In this document: one piece after another, positions 1-8,340 of the stretch
How the letters are laid out: every line of letters starts with the position of its first letter
Position numbering within the stretch: the first letter of the stretch is position 1
Origin: CALITV01 sp964415795
Lineage (GTDB): Bacteria > UBP6 > UBA1177 > JAKLFG01
Reading direction: 5' to 3'
Length of the DNA stretch: 64,000 nt
Assembly: GCA_964415795.1 (NCBI GenBank)
Contig: CAYQBN010000007.1
Location: forward strand, 62,001 to 126,000
Program-made: the position numbers and the translations under genes
Notes under the pieces: model-generated
What the model was told of the DNA's origin: nothing
The model's input: the letters and a program-made list of their open reading frames with translations, nothing else
Database searches by the model: none

Positions 1-1815
1 TCTATTGAAATTGATGGTAATGGAACCATCTATCGGCTTGCCTTTCTCGCCATCGCCGGGGAAGGTTCCAGTCACGATGAGGTCAGGCGTGGTCTCACTC
101 TCGAAGAGATAGGTGGTCGTGATCGGCAACTGGCCGCCGCGATCGGTTGCACGGTCCGATTTCACGACATTCGCCGTCGGATCGTCGGAACCGGGCCAGA
201 CCACGCGTACCACAGTACCATACGGAAGCGGTTCCGCCAGTGTGAAGGTAACGACATTATCATCACCGATGAGAGAGGTACCGAGCGGCGCATCGTCAGC
301 GTTGAACGAGACTGATCCGACAATGGGACCATGTGCCGGATCATGCAGCGGGTCGGCAAGACCAGTGACATCCTCGACGATGATCGTCTCTTCAGGAATC
401 ACTGTATCCTGAGCGACCCCCTCCGAGAAGGTGAACACGAGCGTATCGGTGCGCGGCATCGGCAGGATACCGGATCCCGTCGTCGCCGATACTATCGAGA
501 GAACGAGCGGATCCTGCATTCGGAAGAGGTAGGTGAGCGTCACCGGCAACTGACCGCCGCCGTCGGTCACGCGGTCGGACACGACAAGGCCGGTGAGTGG
601 ATGCACCGTCTGGTCATCACCGCGGAGCGTGATGCGAATGAGACGCGAGTAGTCAATGACCGAAAGCGGCGTCACCCGAATGGTCGTGTCAGCACCGGTG
701 AGATACCGGTCATCCCAGTGGATGGTGTCCCCAGCATCGCCTGCTGGATCACCGCCATTGTCAAGCCATTCGACTGTGCACGGGATCGCTACGGCATTAT
801 CTTCTCCCTCGGTTACATCTTCAATGAGAAGCGCACCGCCCTCGTCGGCCGCGATTTCTCCATCGCCGTCAACATCTATCTCGCGCTGTTTGACCCCTTC
901 ACTGAAAGTGATGACGAACGAGGTCGCATCTCCCGAGTCGGGCGCAGTCTCGCGGAGGATCTCCTCGGCAGCACCGGAGGGCGTTATCGAAACGACCGCC
1001 ACGGCCGGCGGGTTCTTCGTCTTGAACAGCACCACGACCTCTTTGGGCAGAAAACCACCGCTCGCGGTGGCAACCGGCGTGCGTATCGCCGTGGTGAGCG
1101 TGAGGCGTACGAGACGCGAGTAGCCGAAGGGAGCCGCCGGTGTGATTGTGAGGATCGTATGGTCCTCGTTCCAAACGAGGCCGTCCTCCGCAGCAAGATC
1201 AACCGCCACCGCCGGATCGGCGGTCACATCTTCCACGATGAGACTTTCTCCCGCGACGACCGACGCCGGATCGACCGGATGGCTGAACACCACGCGGATC
1301 TCTCGGTACACGGAGGTATCCCACGCACCGGCCGAAGGAGTGGTATGGACTACCATGAGGTCATCGGGATCTATCGTCCGGAAGGTCGCCCGCACCTCAA
1401 CGGCCAGCTCGCCTCCTTCCGAAGAATCGGTATCAGCCTTGCGGATATGTTTGGTGAGAACCATCCGGTAGGTGGTCGAGTAGCCGAAGGGAGAAGCCGG
1501 CGTAAAGGTCGCCGACTTTGTCGCCTCGTCATACGCGATCGTTCCCTCTACTTTGACGGGATTCTCGGGATCGGCGATATTCTCGATAAAAAAACCCTCT
1601 CCGTCGGTAACGGTCTCAGGGACTATCTTTTCCGAGAAGACCGCCGTCACTTTTGTGTCAAGTGCGACCTCGGCACTCCCATCATTGGGAGAGAGATACA
1701 CCACCCGAAGCGGGTTATCGGCAACCACGACGAAATCCTTGTCGCCGCACCCGCCGACGAACAGCGTCGCCAGAACGGCAACTACCAGCAGAAGCGCACA
1801 CGAGAGCGTTTTCAT
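1..1815 (-). CDS. Large lipoprotein with tandem bacterial Ig-like (Big_5-type) domains, C-terminus outside window
   Basis: The reading frame is open from an ATG at 1815 to the window edge (605 residues seen, no stop). A GGGAGG ribosome site lies just upstream. The N-terminus is a lipoprotein signal ending in FVGGC, so Cys23 would be lipidated. The rest repeats an Ig-like pattern about five times: a start of the kind 'VVYLSPNDGSAEV', then 'VFSEKIVPETV' or 'VVFSHPVDPASV', and later 'FGYSTTYRMVLT'. This matches the Big_5 family found in surface and adhesin-like proteins. It is the third gene of a minus-strand operon with the two genes at 1833-3371, which are 17 and 12 bases apart. Function beyond surface display is unknown. 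The plus-strand open frame opposite is a shadow. Confidence 0.8.
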   Translation of the reverse strand, partial: MKTLSCALLLVVAVLATLFVGGCGDKDFVVVADNPLRVVYLSPNDGSAEVALDTKVTAVFSEKIVPETVTDGEGFFIENIADPENPVKVEGTIAYDEATKSATFTPASPFGYSTTYRMVLTKHIRKADTDSSEGGELAVEVRATFRTIDPDDLMVVHTTPSAGAWDTSVYREIRVVFSHPVDPASVVAGESLIVEDVTADPAVAVDLAAEDGLVWNEDHTILTITPAAPFGYSRLVRLTLTTAIRTPVATASGGFLPKEVVVLFKTKNPPAVAVVSITPSGAAEEILRETAPDSGDATSFVITFSEGVKQREIDVDGDGEIAADEGGALLIEDVTEGEDNAVAIPCTVEWLDNGGDPAGDAGDTIHWDDRYLTGADTTIRVTPLSVIDYSRLIRITLRGDDQTVHPLTGLVVSDRVTDGGGQLPVTLTYLFRMQDPLVLSIVSATTGSGILPMPRTDTLVFTFSEGVAQDTVIPEETIIVEDVTGLADPLHDPAHGPIVGSVSFNADDAPLGTSLIGDDNVVTFTLAEPLPYGTVVRVVWPGSDDPTANVVKSDRATDRGGQLPITTTYLFESETTPDLIVTGTFPGDGEKGKPIDGSITINFNR

Positions 1816-1832
1816 CGGAACCTCCCTCTATC

Positions 1833-2615
1833 TTAGTATGTGTACTTGTATCCCACGAGCACCATCGCTCCCCCGATATCGCCGACCTCTTTGTTGAGGT
1901 GCGGGTAATCGAAATCGAGGAAGAAACCGGAGTGACGATACTCGACCGTGACGCCGCCCCATGGCAGGAATCGGAACTCGAGGCCGGCATACACCACATA
2001 GCCGAAGGCGACATCCTCGGCAAAGGTGTTACCGCCGAAGAGGTCACCGTTCGAACGCGCCCAGACAGTAGAGAAACCGACGCCTCCGATGAACACGAGC
2101 CACTGGAGCGGCTTATCTATCTCCACGGCGGCACCCACGGTAACAGGTACCGAGTCTATGACCCACGAGTAGTCATACAGCCCTATCTGCGGGTCAACCT
2201 GCGTCCCTTCTCCCGAAAGGCGGTACCATGCGGCGTCAACGCCCACGGTGAACCACGGGTTCATCCACGGGAGAATGTAACGGACATCGAGGTGGGCGCC
2301 GAAACCGGGATTCACCCGGGCGATGGGCGCCGTCATATCGGCCTTGACCGCGACACTGACATAGTGAAGCGACGGTTGTTGCGACTCTTTGTCTTTTTTG
2401 ACATTATCCTCTTCTCCCCCTTTTTTCTCTTTCTTCTCTTCTGCCAGCGGAGCAGCAGGAAGGGCGGTCGCGGGGGGTTCCTGCGGGCTTACCTCGCTCC
2501 CCGTTGCCGGGGCCACCCCGGAAGAGTCACTACTGGGCCCCGCCTCGGTCGTACTCTCTTGAGCAACCACGAAGAGCGGAATGACGAGAAATGACAGGAA
2601 CGATAGCCTTCTCAT
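1833..2615 (-). CDS. Probable outer-membrane beta-barrel protein
   Basis: A 260-residue protein. A Sec signal peptide (MRRLSFLSF..., probable cut after FVVA) is followed by a Ser/Pro/Ala- and Lys/Glu-rich linker (about residues 20-75) and then alternating polar/hydrophobic strands rich in Gly, Tyr and Trp. It ends in an aromatic residue (...GYKYTY), as many beta-barrel outer-membrane proteins do. I chose the ATG at 2615 because GGGGAGG lies 5-6 bases upstream; the in-frame GTG at 2621 overlaps that site. It lies between two Ig-like lipoprotein genes and probably forms a surface assembly with them. No specific family is recognised; an OmpA/OmpW-like small barrel is the closest guess. Confidence 0.72.
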   Translation of the reverse strand: MRRLSFLSFLVIPLFVVAQESTTEAGPSSDSSGVAPATGSEVSPQEPPATALPAAPLAEEKKEKKGGEEDNVKKDKESQQPSLHYVSVAVKADMTAPIARVNPGFGAHLDVRYILPWMNPWFTVGVDAAWYRLSGEGTQVDPQIGLYDYSWVIDSVPVTVGAAVEIDKPLQWLVFIGGVGFSTVWARSNGDLFGGNTFAEDVAFGYVVYAGLEFRFLPWGGVTVEYRHSGFFLDFDYPHLNKEVGDIGGAMVLVGYKYTY

Positions 2616-2627
2616 CTGCACCTCCCC

Positions 2628-3371
2628 TCACTGCGCTGTTGTCGAGAAACGGATTATCACATCATCTCCGAGCGGAATGCCCCCCTTGTCGGTGATGGTA
2701 CCCGCCACGAAGATCGTGTAGGTGTGGAGAGGAAGCAAGGGGCGATCCATCGTGAATCGAGCGGTCAGAGTATCCTCATCGTAGGAAACGCTACCGTCCG
2801 TGTCGCTCACGAGGAAGGTGGCCGGCGTGATGGTCGCTGCAGCCATCGGCTCAGAGAAGACGACCTCTATGACCGAGAGATCGGGTGCTACCGTTTCTCC
2901 GTCCGCAGGAGCCGAAGAAACAACTGCGGGTGGCGTCGCACGAATCGAGAAAGTAGAAACGAACAGTGTGTCCACGCCCCCGAGATCGAGGGGGATACCA
3001 TCCTGGTCCTGTATTTGGCGTGTCACCTCCACGGTATAGGTCTTCCCCTCCCCAAACGCCGATGACGGGGTCGCCGTTGCCGAAAGTGCATCTTCCGAGA
3101 CCGCCACGCTCGCCGCCACCTCCCGTCCCTCCGCGTCCTGAATGCGGAGCGAATAGGGAGTCACCGTCGTCGGATCAATGGGCCTCGTAAAAGTGACCGT
3201 CACCACCGCGTCGGATACGACATCAACGGCACCGTCAGCCGGCACCACCTCCGCGATCTGGGGAGCCACCGGATTCTCTTCGCCGGTCGGCGAATAGGGC
3301 GGCACACAGGCGATCAAAAAAAGAGAGAGCACTAACCACACCATACGGATCATAGCCTTTTTCCTCTTCAT
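2628..3371 (-). CDS. Lipoprotein with two Ig-like (Big_5-type) domains
   Basis: A 247-residue protein with the lipoprotein signal LFLIAC (Cys21 lipidated). Two repeats follow, each beginning like 'VVPADGAVDVVSDAVVTVTF' or 'VVSSAPADGETVAPDLSVIE' and ending in a 'TYTVEV' or 'TYTIFVAG' strand. This is the Big_5 Ig-like fold seen again in the partial gene at the window edge. A GGGAGG site precedes the ATG. It is the first gene of a three-gene minus-strand operon of envelope proteins. The product is probably surface-exposed; its binding partner cannot be read from the sequence. Confidence 0.78.
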   Translation of the reverse strand: MKRKKAMIRMVWLVLSLFLIACVPPYSPTGEENPVAPQIAEVVPADGAVDVVSDAVVTVTFTRPIDPTTVTPYSLRIQDAEGREVAASVAVSEDALSATATPSSAFGEGKTYTVEVTRQIQDQDGIPLDLGGVDTLFVSTFSIRATPPAVVSSAPADGETVAPDLSVIEVVFSEPMAAATITPATFLVSDTDGSVSYDEDTLTARFTMDRPLLPLHTYTIFVAGTITDKGGIPLGDDVIIRFSTTAQ

Positions 3372-3441
3372 GGAACACCTCCCTCGAGGTCCTTCGCTGA
3401 AGAAATGAATACTCTCAATTGTAGGACGTTTCCAGAAAAAA

Positions 3442-3484
3442 AAAAGTTCCCTACTCCCTCGTCAAGGACCCGTCGGGAACTTTT
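3442..3484. terminator. 10-bp inverted repeat with flanking A and T runs, in the divergent region
   Basis: AAAAGTTCCC (3442-3451) pairs perfectly with GGGAACTTTT (3475-3484) around a 23-base loop. Read on the minus strand the stem runs into ten T residues, the form of an intrinsic terminator; on the plus strand only four T follow. It lies between divergent genes, so on the minus strand it would act as a leader attenuator or would stop antisense transcripts. It could also be an operator. Confidence 0.5.
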
Positions 3485-3552
3485 CCTTTACTCTCTTCGT
3501 CTTATGGGCGTGACGAGTAACCGCCGATAAGGAAAAGAAAAAGGAGGATGCC

Positions 3553-4005
3553 ATGAAAAGGATCGTCGTGCTTGTGGGGATCGTAGTGTTCATGTTGTCG
3601 CTCGGTCTTAAAGCTCAGGAAACGACCGAGCCGGTGAAGGAGCAGAAGAAGGTTGAAGAAAAACAGAAGGAAGAGACCAAGAACGCTGGCGAGGAACAGC
3701 AGCTCCGCGAGCGGGAACGGGTGCGCGAGCATCTAGGGACCGGCGAAGGGAAAGCCCCCGGGGATGAGAAAGCCATGGCCCGCGATCAGAAAGAGGAAAA
3801 GAAGGCTCTCAAAGAGGAACAAAAGGAACAGAAGCGCGAGATGAAGCAGGAACAGAAAGATGCCAAGAAGGAAATGAAAGAGGAGATGAAGGAAGAGAAG
3901 AAGGAGATGAAAAAAGAACAGAAAAAAGAGTGCAATGAACTGAAAAAACAGCAAAAGAAGGAACACAAGAAGGATTCCGACAAAGGTTCCTCCGAAGGGA
4001 AATAA
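3553..4005 (+). CDS. Secreted Lys/Glu-rich alpha-helical protein
   Basis: A 150-residue protein. A signal peptide (MKRIVVLVGIVVFMLSLGLKA, likely cleaved before QETTEP) is followed by sequence that is mostly Lys, Glu and Gln. From about residue 78 it runs in short repeats such as KEEMKEEKKEMKKEQKK with no Pro or Gly, which predicts a long single alpha-helix or coiled coil. There is one Cys near the C-terminal end. AAGGAGG lies 6 bases upstream of the ATG. The low complexity means no homology can be claimed. A periplasmic spacer or scaffold is a guess. Confidence 0.7.
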   Translation: MKRIVVLVGIVVFMLSLGLKAQETTEPVKEQKKVEEKQKEETKNAGEEQQLRERERVREHLGTGEGKAPGDEKAMARDQKEEKKALKEEQKEQKREMKQEQKDAKKEMKEEMKEEKKEMKKEQKKECNELKKQQKKEHKKDSDKGSSEGK

Positions 4006-4034
4006 GCCTTACCTTTTTCCCATCATCCTCTCAG

Positions 4035-4063
4035 TTGACAAATCTTCCGTGACTCCCTAGAAT
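4035..4063 (+). promoter_or_regulatory. Sigma70-type promoter of glyA operon
   Basis: TTGACA (4035-4040), a 17-base spacer and TAGAAT (4058-4063), 41 bases upstream of the glyA start. This is the clearest plus-strand promoter in the first 10 kb. Confidence 0.65.
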
Positions 4064-4104
4064 CGTTTTTCGTAACAAGAGTACCATAAACAGGAGGAAT
4101 TCCC

Positions 4105-5394
4105 ATGCTCGATCTCAAGTACATCCCGCAAGTTGACCCCGAAGTCGCAAAGATCCTCGAAGAGGAGGCAGAGCGGCAGGAATACGGTCTCGAACTCATC
4201 GCGAGCGAGAACTTCACCTCGCGTGCCGTCATGGAGGCGCAAGGCTCCATTATGACCAACAAGTACGCCGAGGGATATCCGGCGAAGCGCTACTATGGCG
4301 GATGCGAGGTGGTGGACAAGGTCGAGAGGTTGGCGCAACAACGGGCGTGCGAACTCTTCGGCGCCGAATACGCCAATGTCCAGCCCCATAGCGGCACACA
4401 GGCGAACATGGGAGTCTATTTCGCCGCGCTCAAGCCGGGCGACACCATCCTCGCGATGAACCTCGACCACGGCGGTCATCTTTCCCACGGAAGCCCTGCC
4501 AACTTTTCCGGGAAACTCTACAAGATCGTCCCCTATGGCGTTTCAAAAGAAACGGGACGCATAGATTACGATGAACTGGAGCGGTTGGCCGTTGAACACA
4601 AGCCGCAGATGATTGTTGCCGGTGCTTCAGCGTATCCCCGTATCCTCGATTTTCCACGGTTCCGCGCCATCGCCGACAAGGTGGGAGCGCTCCTTTGCGT
4701 CGACATGGCCCACATCGCGGGACTTGTCGCCGCAGGACTTCACCCATCACCGGTCCCCTATGCCGATTTTGTGACAACGACCACCCACAAGACGCTCCGC
4801 GGCCCACGCGCCGGGCTTATCCTTGCGAAGAAACAACACGAAAAGGCGCTCAACTCGGCCGTCTTCCCCGGCATGCAAGGCGGTCCGCTCATGCATGTCA
4901 TCGCCGCCAAGGCGGTTTGCCTCAAGGAAGCGATGAGCCCCGCGTTTAAGGCCTATCAAGCCCAAGTTGTGAAAAATGCCGCGGCTATGGCCGACGAGTT
5001 CAAGAAACTCGGCTACAACCTCGTATCGGGCGGAACCGACAACCATCTCATGCTCGTCGATCTGCGGAGCAAGGGACGAACTGGCAAGGTGGTACAGACG
5101 GTGCTCGACCTCGCGCACATCACGCTCAACCGTAACATGGTTCCCTTCGACACCGAAAGCCCCTTCGTAACAAGCGGTATTCGCGTTGGCTCGCCGTTTA
5201 TTACGACGCGCGGCCTGAAGGAAGAAGAAGCACGGCACGTCATACGCCTCGTAGACAAGGTCATTTCAGCGATTAAAACCAACGACATACCGAAGACCGG
5301 CGTTGACGAAACGGTCGTTCCCAAGGCGGTACTCAATGAAGTTGCCGCCGAGGTAAGGAAGATCTGCGACCGGTTCCCACTCATACGGAAGTGA
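4105..5394 (+). CDS. glyA: Serine hydroxymethyltransferase
   Basis: A 429-residue PLP enzyme, the usual bacterial length. It converts serine and tetrahydrofolate to glycine and 5,10-methylene-THF in the cytoplasm. Family landmarks are LIASENF near the N-terminus, KYAEGYPAKRYYGG, and TTTTHKTLRGPRAG carrying the PLP lysine (Lys229). AGGAGG lies 9 bases before the ATG. It is the first gene of a tight operon with a dCMP deaminase (4-base overlap) and nrdR. The grouping makes sense: methylene-THF feeds thymidylate synthesis, the deaminase makes dUMP, and NrdR controls ribonucleotide reductase. Confidence 0.97.
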   Translation: MLDLKYIPQVDPEVAKILEEEAERQEYGLELIASENFTSRAVMEAQGSIMTNKYAEGYPAKRYYGGCEVVDKVERLAQQRACELFGAEYANVQPHSGTQANMGVYFAALKPGDTILAMNLDHGGHLSHGSPANFSGKLYKIVPYGVSKETGRIDYDELERLAVEHKPQMIVAGASAYPRILDFPRFRAIADKVGALLCVDMAHIAGLVAAGLHPSPVPYADFVTTTTHKTLRGPRAGLILAKKQHEKALNSAVFPGMQGGPLMHVIAAKAVCLKEAMSPAFKAYQAQVVKNAAAMADEFKKLGYNLVSGGTDNHLMLVDLRSKGRTGKVVQTVLDLAHITLNRNMVPFDTESPFVTSGIRVGSPFITTRGLKEEEARHVIRLVDKVISAIKTNDIPKTGVDETVVPKAVLNEVAAEVRKICDRFPLIRK

Positions 5395-5870
5395 CAATGT
5401 CTTCCATCTCCCGTCCTCCCCGTCCCTCGTGGGACGAATACTTCATGGAGTTCGCGCGGCTCGCCGCGCGGCGTTCCTCATGCCTTCGACGCAGCGTCGG
5501 CGCAGTGCTCGTCTGTGACAAACGGGTTCTTGCTACCGGCTATAACGGCGTTCCCAGCGGAATTACCCACTGTAGCGAGACCGGTTGTCTTCGCGAAAAA
5601 CTCAAGGTGCCCTCGGGTGAACGACACGAACTCTGCCGTGGCCTTCATGCCGAGCAGAATGCCATCATACAAGCAGCACATCATGGGATCCGCATCGAAG
5701 GATCGGTCTTGTACTGCACCACCCACCCGTGTGTCATCTGTACCAAGATGCTCATTAACGCTGGCATCACCGAGATCGTCTATGCCGAAGGCTATGCCGA
5801 TGAACTTTCCGCCGAAATGCTCAGAGAGTCAGGCCTTGTGCTCCGCAAGTACGAGGAGAAAGCCCCGTGA
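5391..5870 (+). CDS. comEB: dCMP deaminase (ComEB type)
   Basis: A 159-residue zinc-dependent cytidine/deoxycytidylate deaminase, which converts dCMP to dUMP. The zinc site is visible as GLHAEQNAII (His and the catalytic Glu) and CTTHPCVICTK (two Cys ligands). The NGVPSG segment is typical of dCMP deaminases. The GTG start at 5391 overlaps the glyA stop by four bases (GTGA); an ATG at 5397 is an alternative. The gene ends inside the start of nrdR with the same GTGA overlap, so all three are translationally coupled. Confidence 0.93.
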   Translation: MTMSSISRPPRPSWDEYFMEFARLAARRSSCLRRSVGAVLVCDKRVLATGYNGVPSGITHCSETGCLREKLKVPSGERHELCRGLHAEQNAIIQAAHHGIRIEGSVLYCTTHPCVICTKMLINAGITEIVYAEGYADELSAEMLRESGLVLRKYEEKAP

Positions 5871-6325
5871 AGTGCCCCTTCTGCGGAAGTGACGAAGACA
5901 AAGTAATCGACAGCCGCGCCATCAAAGACTTTACCGAGATCCGCCGGCGCCGCGAATGTGTCATCTGCGGTCGCCGTTTCACCACTTATGAGCGGATAGA
6001 AGAGATGATGCCGCAGGTGGTGAAAAAAAACGATGTCCGTGAACCGTTCGACCGCAACAAAATCGTGAGGAGTCTCGAGATCGCCTGCCGCAAGCGGCCA
6101 GTCTCGCAGGAACAGATAGAAAACATCGTCAAAGAAATCGAGCGAAACATTCAGGAGCTCGACCGGCGTGAGGTTTCATCGCAGGTCATTGGCGAGTTCG
6201 TGATGCGCCATCTCCGCAAGGTAGACAAGGTCGCCTACATTCGCTTTGCGAGCGTTTACCGCGAATTCAAAGATGTAGACGAGTTCATCGATCACGTCCA
6301 GGAACTGGAGAAAGAAGAACACTGA
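5867..6325 (+). CDS. nrdR: Transcriptional repressor NrdR
   Basis: A 152-residue protein, the standard NrdR length. The N-terminal zinc ribbon has Cys3, Cys6, Cys31 and Cys34 (MKCPFCGS... and CVICGRRF) with the family motif FTTYER. The ATP-cone begins at about residue 47 (VVKKNDVREPFDRNKI). NrdR senses nucleotide levels through the ATP-cone and represses ribonucleotide reductase genes by binding NrdR boxes. The GTG start overlaps the stop of the dCMP deaminase gene. The gene ends 12 bases from a convergent lipoprotein gene with no obvious hairpin terminator between them. Confidence 0.97.
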   Translation: MKCPFCGSDEDKVIDSRAIKDFTEIRRRRECVICGRRFTTYERIEEMMPQVVKKNDVREPFDRNKIVRSLEIACRKRPVSQEQIENIVKEIERNIQELDRREVSSQVIGEFVMRHLRKVDKVAYIRFASVYREFKDVDEFIDHVQELEKEEH

Positions 6326-6337
6326 CTCGCTAAAAAC

Positions 6338-7336
6338 TCAGCGGGCACACCGGAAACCGTAAGAAACACCGGTATCATCTGCCGGTGCCCCGTAATGACC
6401 ATAGGCAAGGAATTCGAACGCTTCGTTGTTTCCGACCATGAAAGATCCGCCGCGCTGAACACGATTCGCCGGATGGGACACGTCAACCCATGCACTGCCG
6501 TCGGTCGGCGCACCTTCGTAGGTATCGTGCCAGTCGTCTTCGACCCACTCCCAGACATTTCCCGCCATGTCATAGAGACCGAACGGGCTTTTCCCCGCCT
6601 CTTTGCTGCCGACCGACATCGCGAAACCGCTGTCGCACCCCCAATCGGAGTCACCCTCCATCACGACGGTATCACACGAAGGCCCCGGTGTATTGCCCCA
6701 CGGGTACCACCGATCATCGGTCCCGCGCGCCGCGAATTCCCATTCAGCCTCGGAGGGAAGCCTCTTTCCCACCCATGCACAGTAAGCACGGGCACCATGC
6801 CAACTCACACAATTCGCCGGCATCGTATCGGACACCTCGGTGTTCCCGACCACACAGAAAGGATGTTCATCATCATAACCGACATAGCGGACCAAGGTTC
6901 CGGAATTCTTACATTCCCCTGCCGCCACGCAGGCTTCGAAATCCTTTTTGGTTACCTCATACACATCGATCTCGAAGGTTGCAACGGTTACCTCGTGACG
7001 CAATGTCGCATTGGCCTCGGCACAGTTGGGCATCGCTCCCTCTTCGCATCCCATCATGAAGGAAGCCCCTTCTATGAGGACCATGTTCTCGGCGGGCAGG
7101 ATCGTTTCTGCGTCAGGCAGTTGGTCCTCATCCACTTCTTCATCTGCGATCTCACCATCGTCAGATATCACCACATCAGGGTATGTCGTATCTTGGTCCC
7201 GAGGTACTACCGGCGAATCGGTTCCATAGCGGACCCCCTTCGACACATCGACCCCGCAATACACGCAATCGTCCTCCACGCAGCCGAAACAGAAAAGGAG
7301 GATCGTCGTTCCCATCAGTACCAACACATTCCGCAT
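6338..7336 (-). CDS. Lipoprotein with formylglycine-generating-enzyme (SUMF1/FGE-sulfatase) fold
   Basis: A 332-residue protein. The signal ends in LLFCFGC, giving a lipidated Cys, followed by an acidic linker (to about residue 78) with stretches such as ISDDGEIADEEVDEDQL. The FGE-sulfatase domain fills the rest: GASFMMGC, then PANCVSWHGARAYCAWVGK, RLPSEAEWEFAARG, PFGLYDMAGNVWEWVEDDW and the family ending RGGSF...GFRCAR. Many proteins with this fold are not enzymes but binding or structural modules. I chose the ATG at 7336 because AAGGAGGG precedes it; the frame is open for 77 more codons upstream but has no signal there. It is the last gene of the pil-linked minus-strand run. Confidence 0.85.
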   Translation of the reverse strand: MRNVLVLMGTTILLFCFGCVEDDCVYCGVDVSKGVRYGTDSPVVPRDQDTTYPDVVISDDGEIADEEVDEDQLPDAETILPAENMVLIEGASFMMGCEEGAMPNCAEANATLRHEVTVATFEIDVYEVTKKDFEACVAAGECKNSGTLVRYVGYDDEHPFCVVGNTEVSDTMPANCVSWHGARAYCAWVGKRLPSEAEWEFAARGTDDRWYPWGNTPGPSCDTVVMEGDSDWGCDSGFAMSVGSKEAGKSPFGLYDMAGNVWEWVEDDWHDTYEGAPTDGSAWVDVSHPANRVQRGGSFMVGNNEAFEFLAYGHYGAPADDTGVSYGFRCAR

Positions 7337-7392
7337 CGTTCCCTCCTTCTTCCTCACGTGACGGCACCACATCCAACCTCTATTACGATAGA

Positions 7393-8316
7393 TTATGCCT
7401 CTTCCTCCGGTTCCTTCGGTTCTTCCGGAGCCTTGTAGGGGCAACAATTCCATGTCGAGAAGAGGGCCTCTAACGCCTCGGCATAGCCGTTGGCGGTGTA
7501 ACAATCGACAAGGCCATAGTCCTGCCCCGGGGCACATCCGACGAGGTGATCGGTGGAGAAATCGCAATAGGACATTATGGTGTCGTACTTATCTTTGTCT
7601 CTTTCGTACTTCTTCTGGTCCCAATCGGCCGGCGGATACTGAGCCTCTATCTCCTCGTCGGTAGGCCACCCTTTATCGGGATACAGTGCCCCAAACCGAA
7701 CCGAGGAACCGAATTGCGGAACGAGGTTAAATCGAAGCTTATTGGTACGGATCACATCTCCGCCGCCCTGTTTAATTCCTTCGGCTTGAACCGTTACGAT
7801 GATCGGGTATGATCCCCAATCGAAGGTCGCGTTGTTCGCCGCGAACAAAGCAAAGATCGACCGCAGATTGTCCGCCATTTCCCAAGTGAGTATCTGCACC
7901 ATTCCCACCAGTTCCCCTTCCGCATTGTCCACCATCATCTCGGCGATAACTTCGCGGCGTTCCCATACTCCTTCGTCGACGCCGGGGACCGGGGGAAGTT
8001 CGTACCAAAGGATCATCTTCTTGAGGAGCCAGTAGTTCGCTTCCGCCGTATCGTATGTGGATCCCTCCACGCCCTGCCCCGTCTGCATCGATGTTACCAT
8101 CTCATTGACGATCTGGAAAGGAAGCCAGTATTCGTTGGTAAAATAGACATCGACATAGCCGGTGCTATATGCCTCGGAAGTACCGGTACTTATTTTGCAA
8201 CCCGCATCCTCTGTCCACGGAATGAACTTTTTCAAGAATACCGACTGTTCGCTGTTGGCACAGGCAACGACACCTGCCGCCATCAGCACGAGGATGACCC
8301 ACTTCATGCCTTTCAT
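7393..8316 (-). CDS. Hypothetical lipoprotein downstream of pilQ
   Basis: A 307-residue protein with a lipoprotein signal (VLMAAGVVAC, Cys19). The body has no low-complexity linker and no family I recognise. It contains two C-terminal Cys pairs (around VGCAPGQ and WNCCPYK) and ends in a run of Glu and Pro. It starts 24 bases after the pilQ stop, so it is probably co-transcribed with the pilus genes. A secretin-associated or pilotin-like role is possible from position but not supported by sequence. A GGGGAGAG site precedes the ATG. Confidence 0.7.
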   Translation of the reverse strand: MKGMKWVILVLMAAGVVACANSEQSVFLKKFIPWTEDAGCKISTGTSEAYSTGYVDVYFTNEYWLPFQIVNEMVTSMQTGQGVEGSTYDTAEANYWLLKKMILWYELPPVPGVDEGVWERREVIAEMMVDNAEGELVGMVQILTWEMADNLRSIFALFAANNATFDWGSYPIIVTVQAEGIKQGGGDVIRTNKLRFNLVPQFGSSVRFGALYPDKGWPTDEEIEAQYPPADWDQKKYERDKDKYDTIMSYCDFSTDHLVGCAPGQDYGLVDCYTANGYAEALEALFSTWNCCPYKAPEEPKEPEEEA

Positions 8317-8340
8317 GGCTCGCTCTCCCCTATATTCTCT

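Noticed and set aside
331..1836. 501-codon open frame on the plus strand
   Set aside because: It lies opposite the Ig-like lipoprotein, has no ribosome site or recognisable domain, and is rich in Arg/His as expected of an antisense shadow.
3733..3983. Leu/Phe- or Ser/Phe-rich membrane proteins on the minus strand
   Set aside because: They are mirror images of the Lys/Glu codons (AAG/GAG) of the plus-strand protein, not real hydrophobic proteins.
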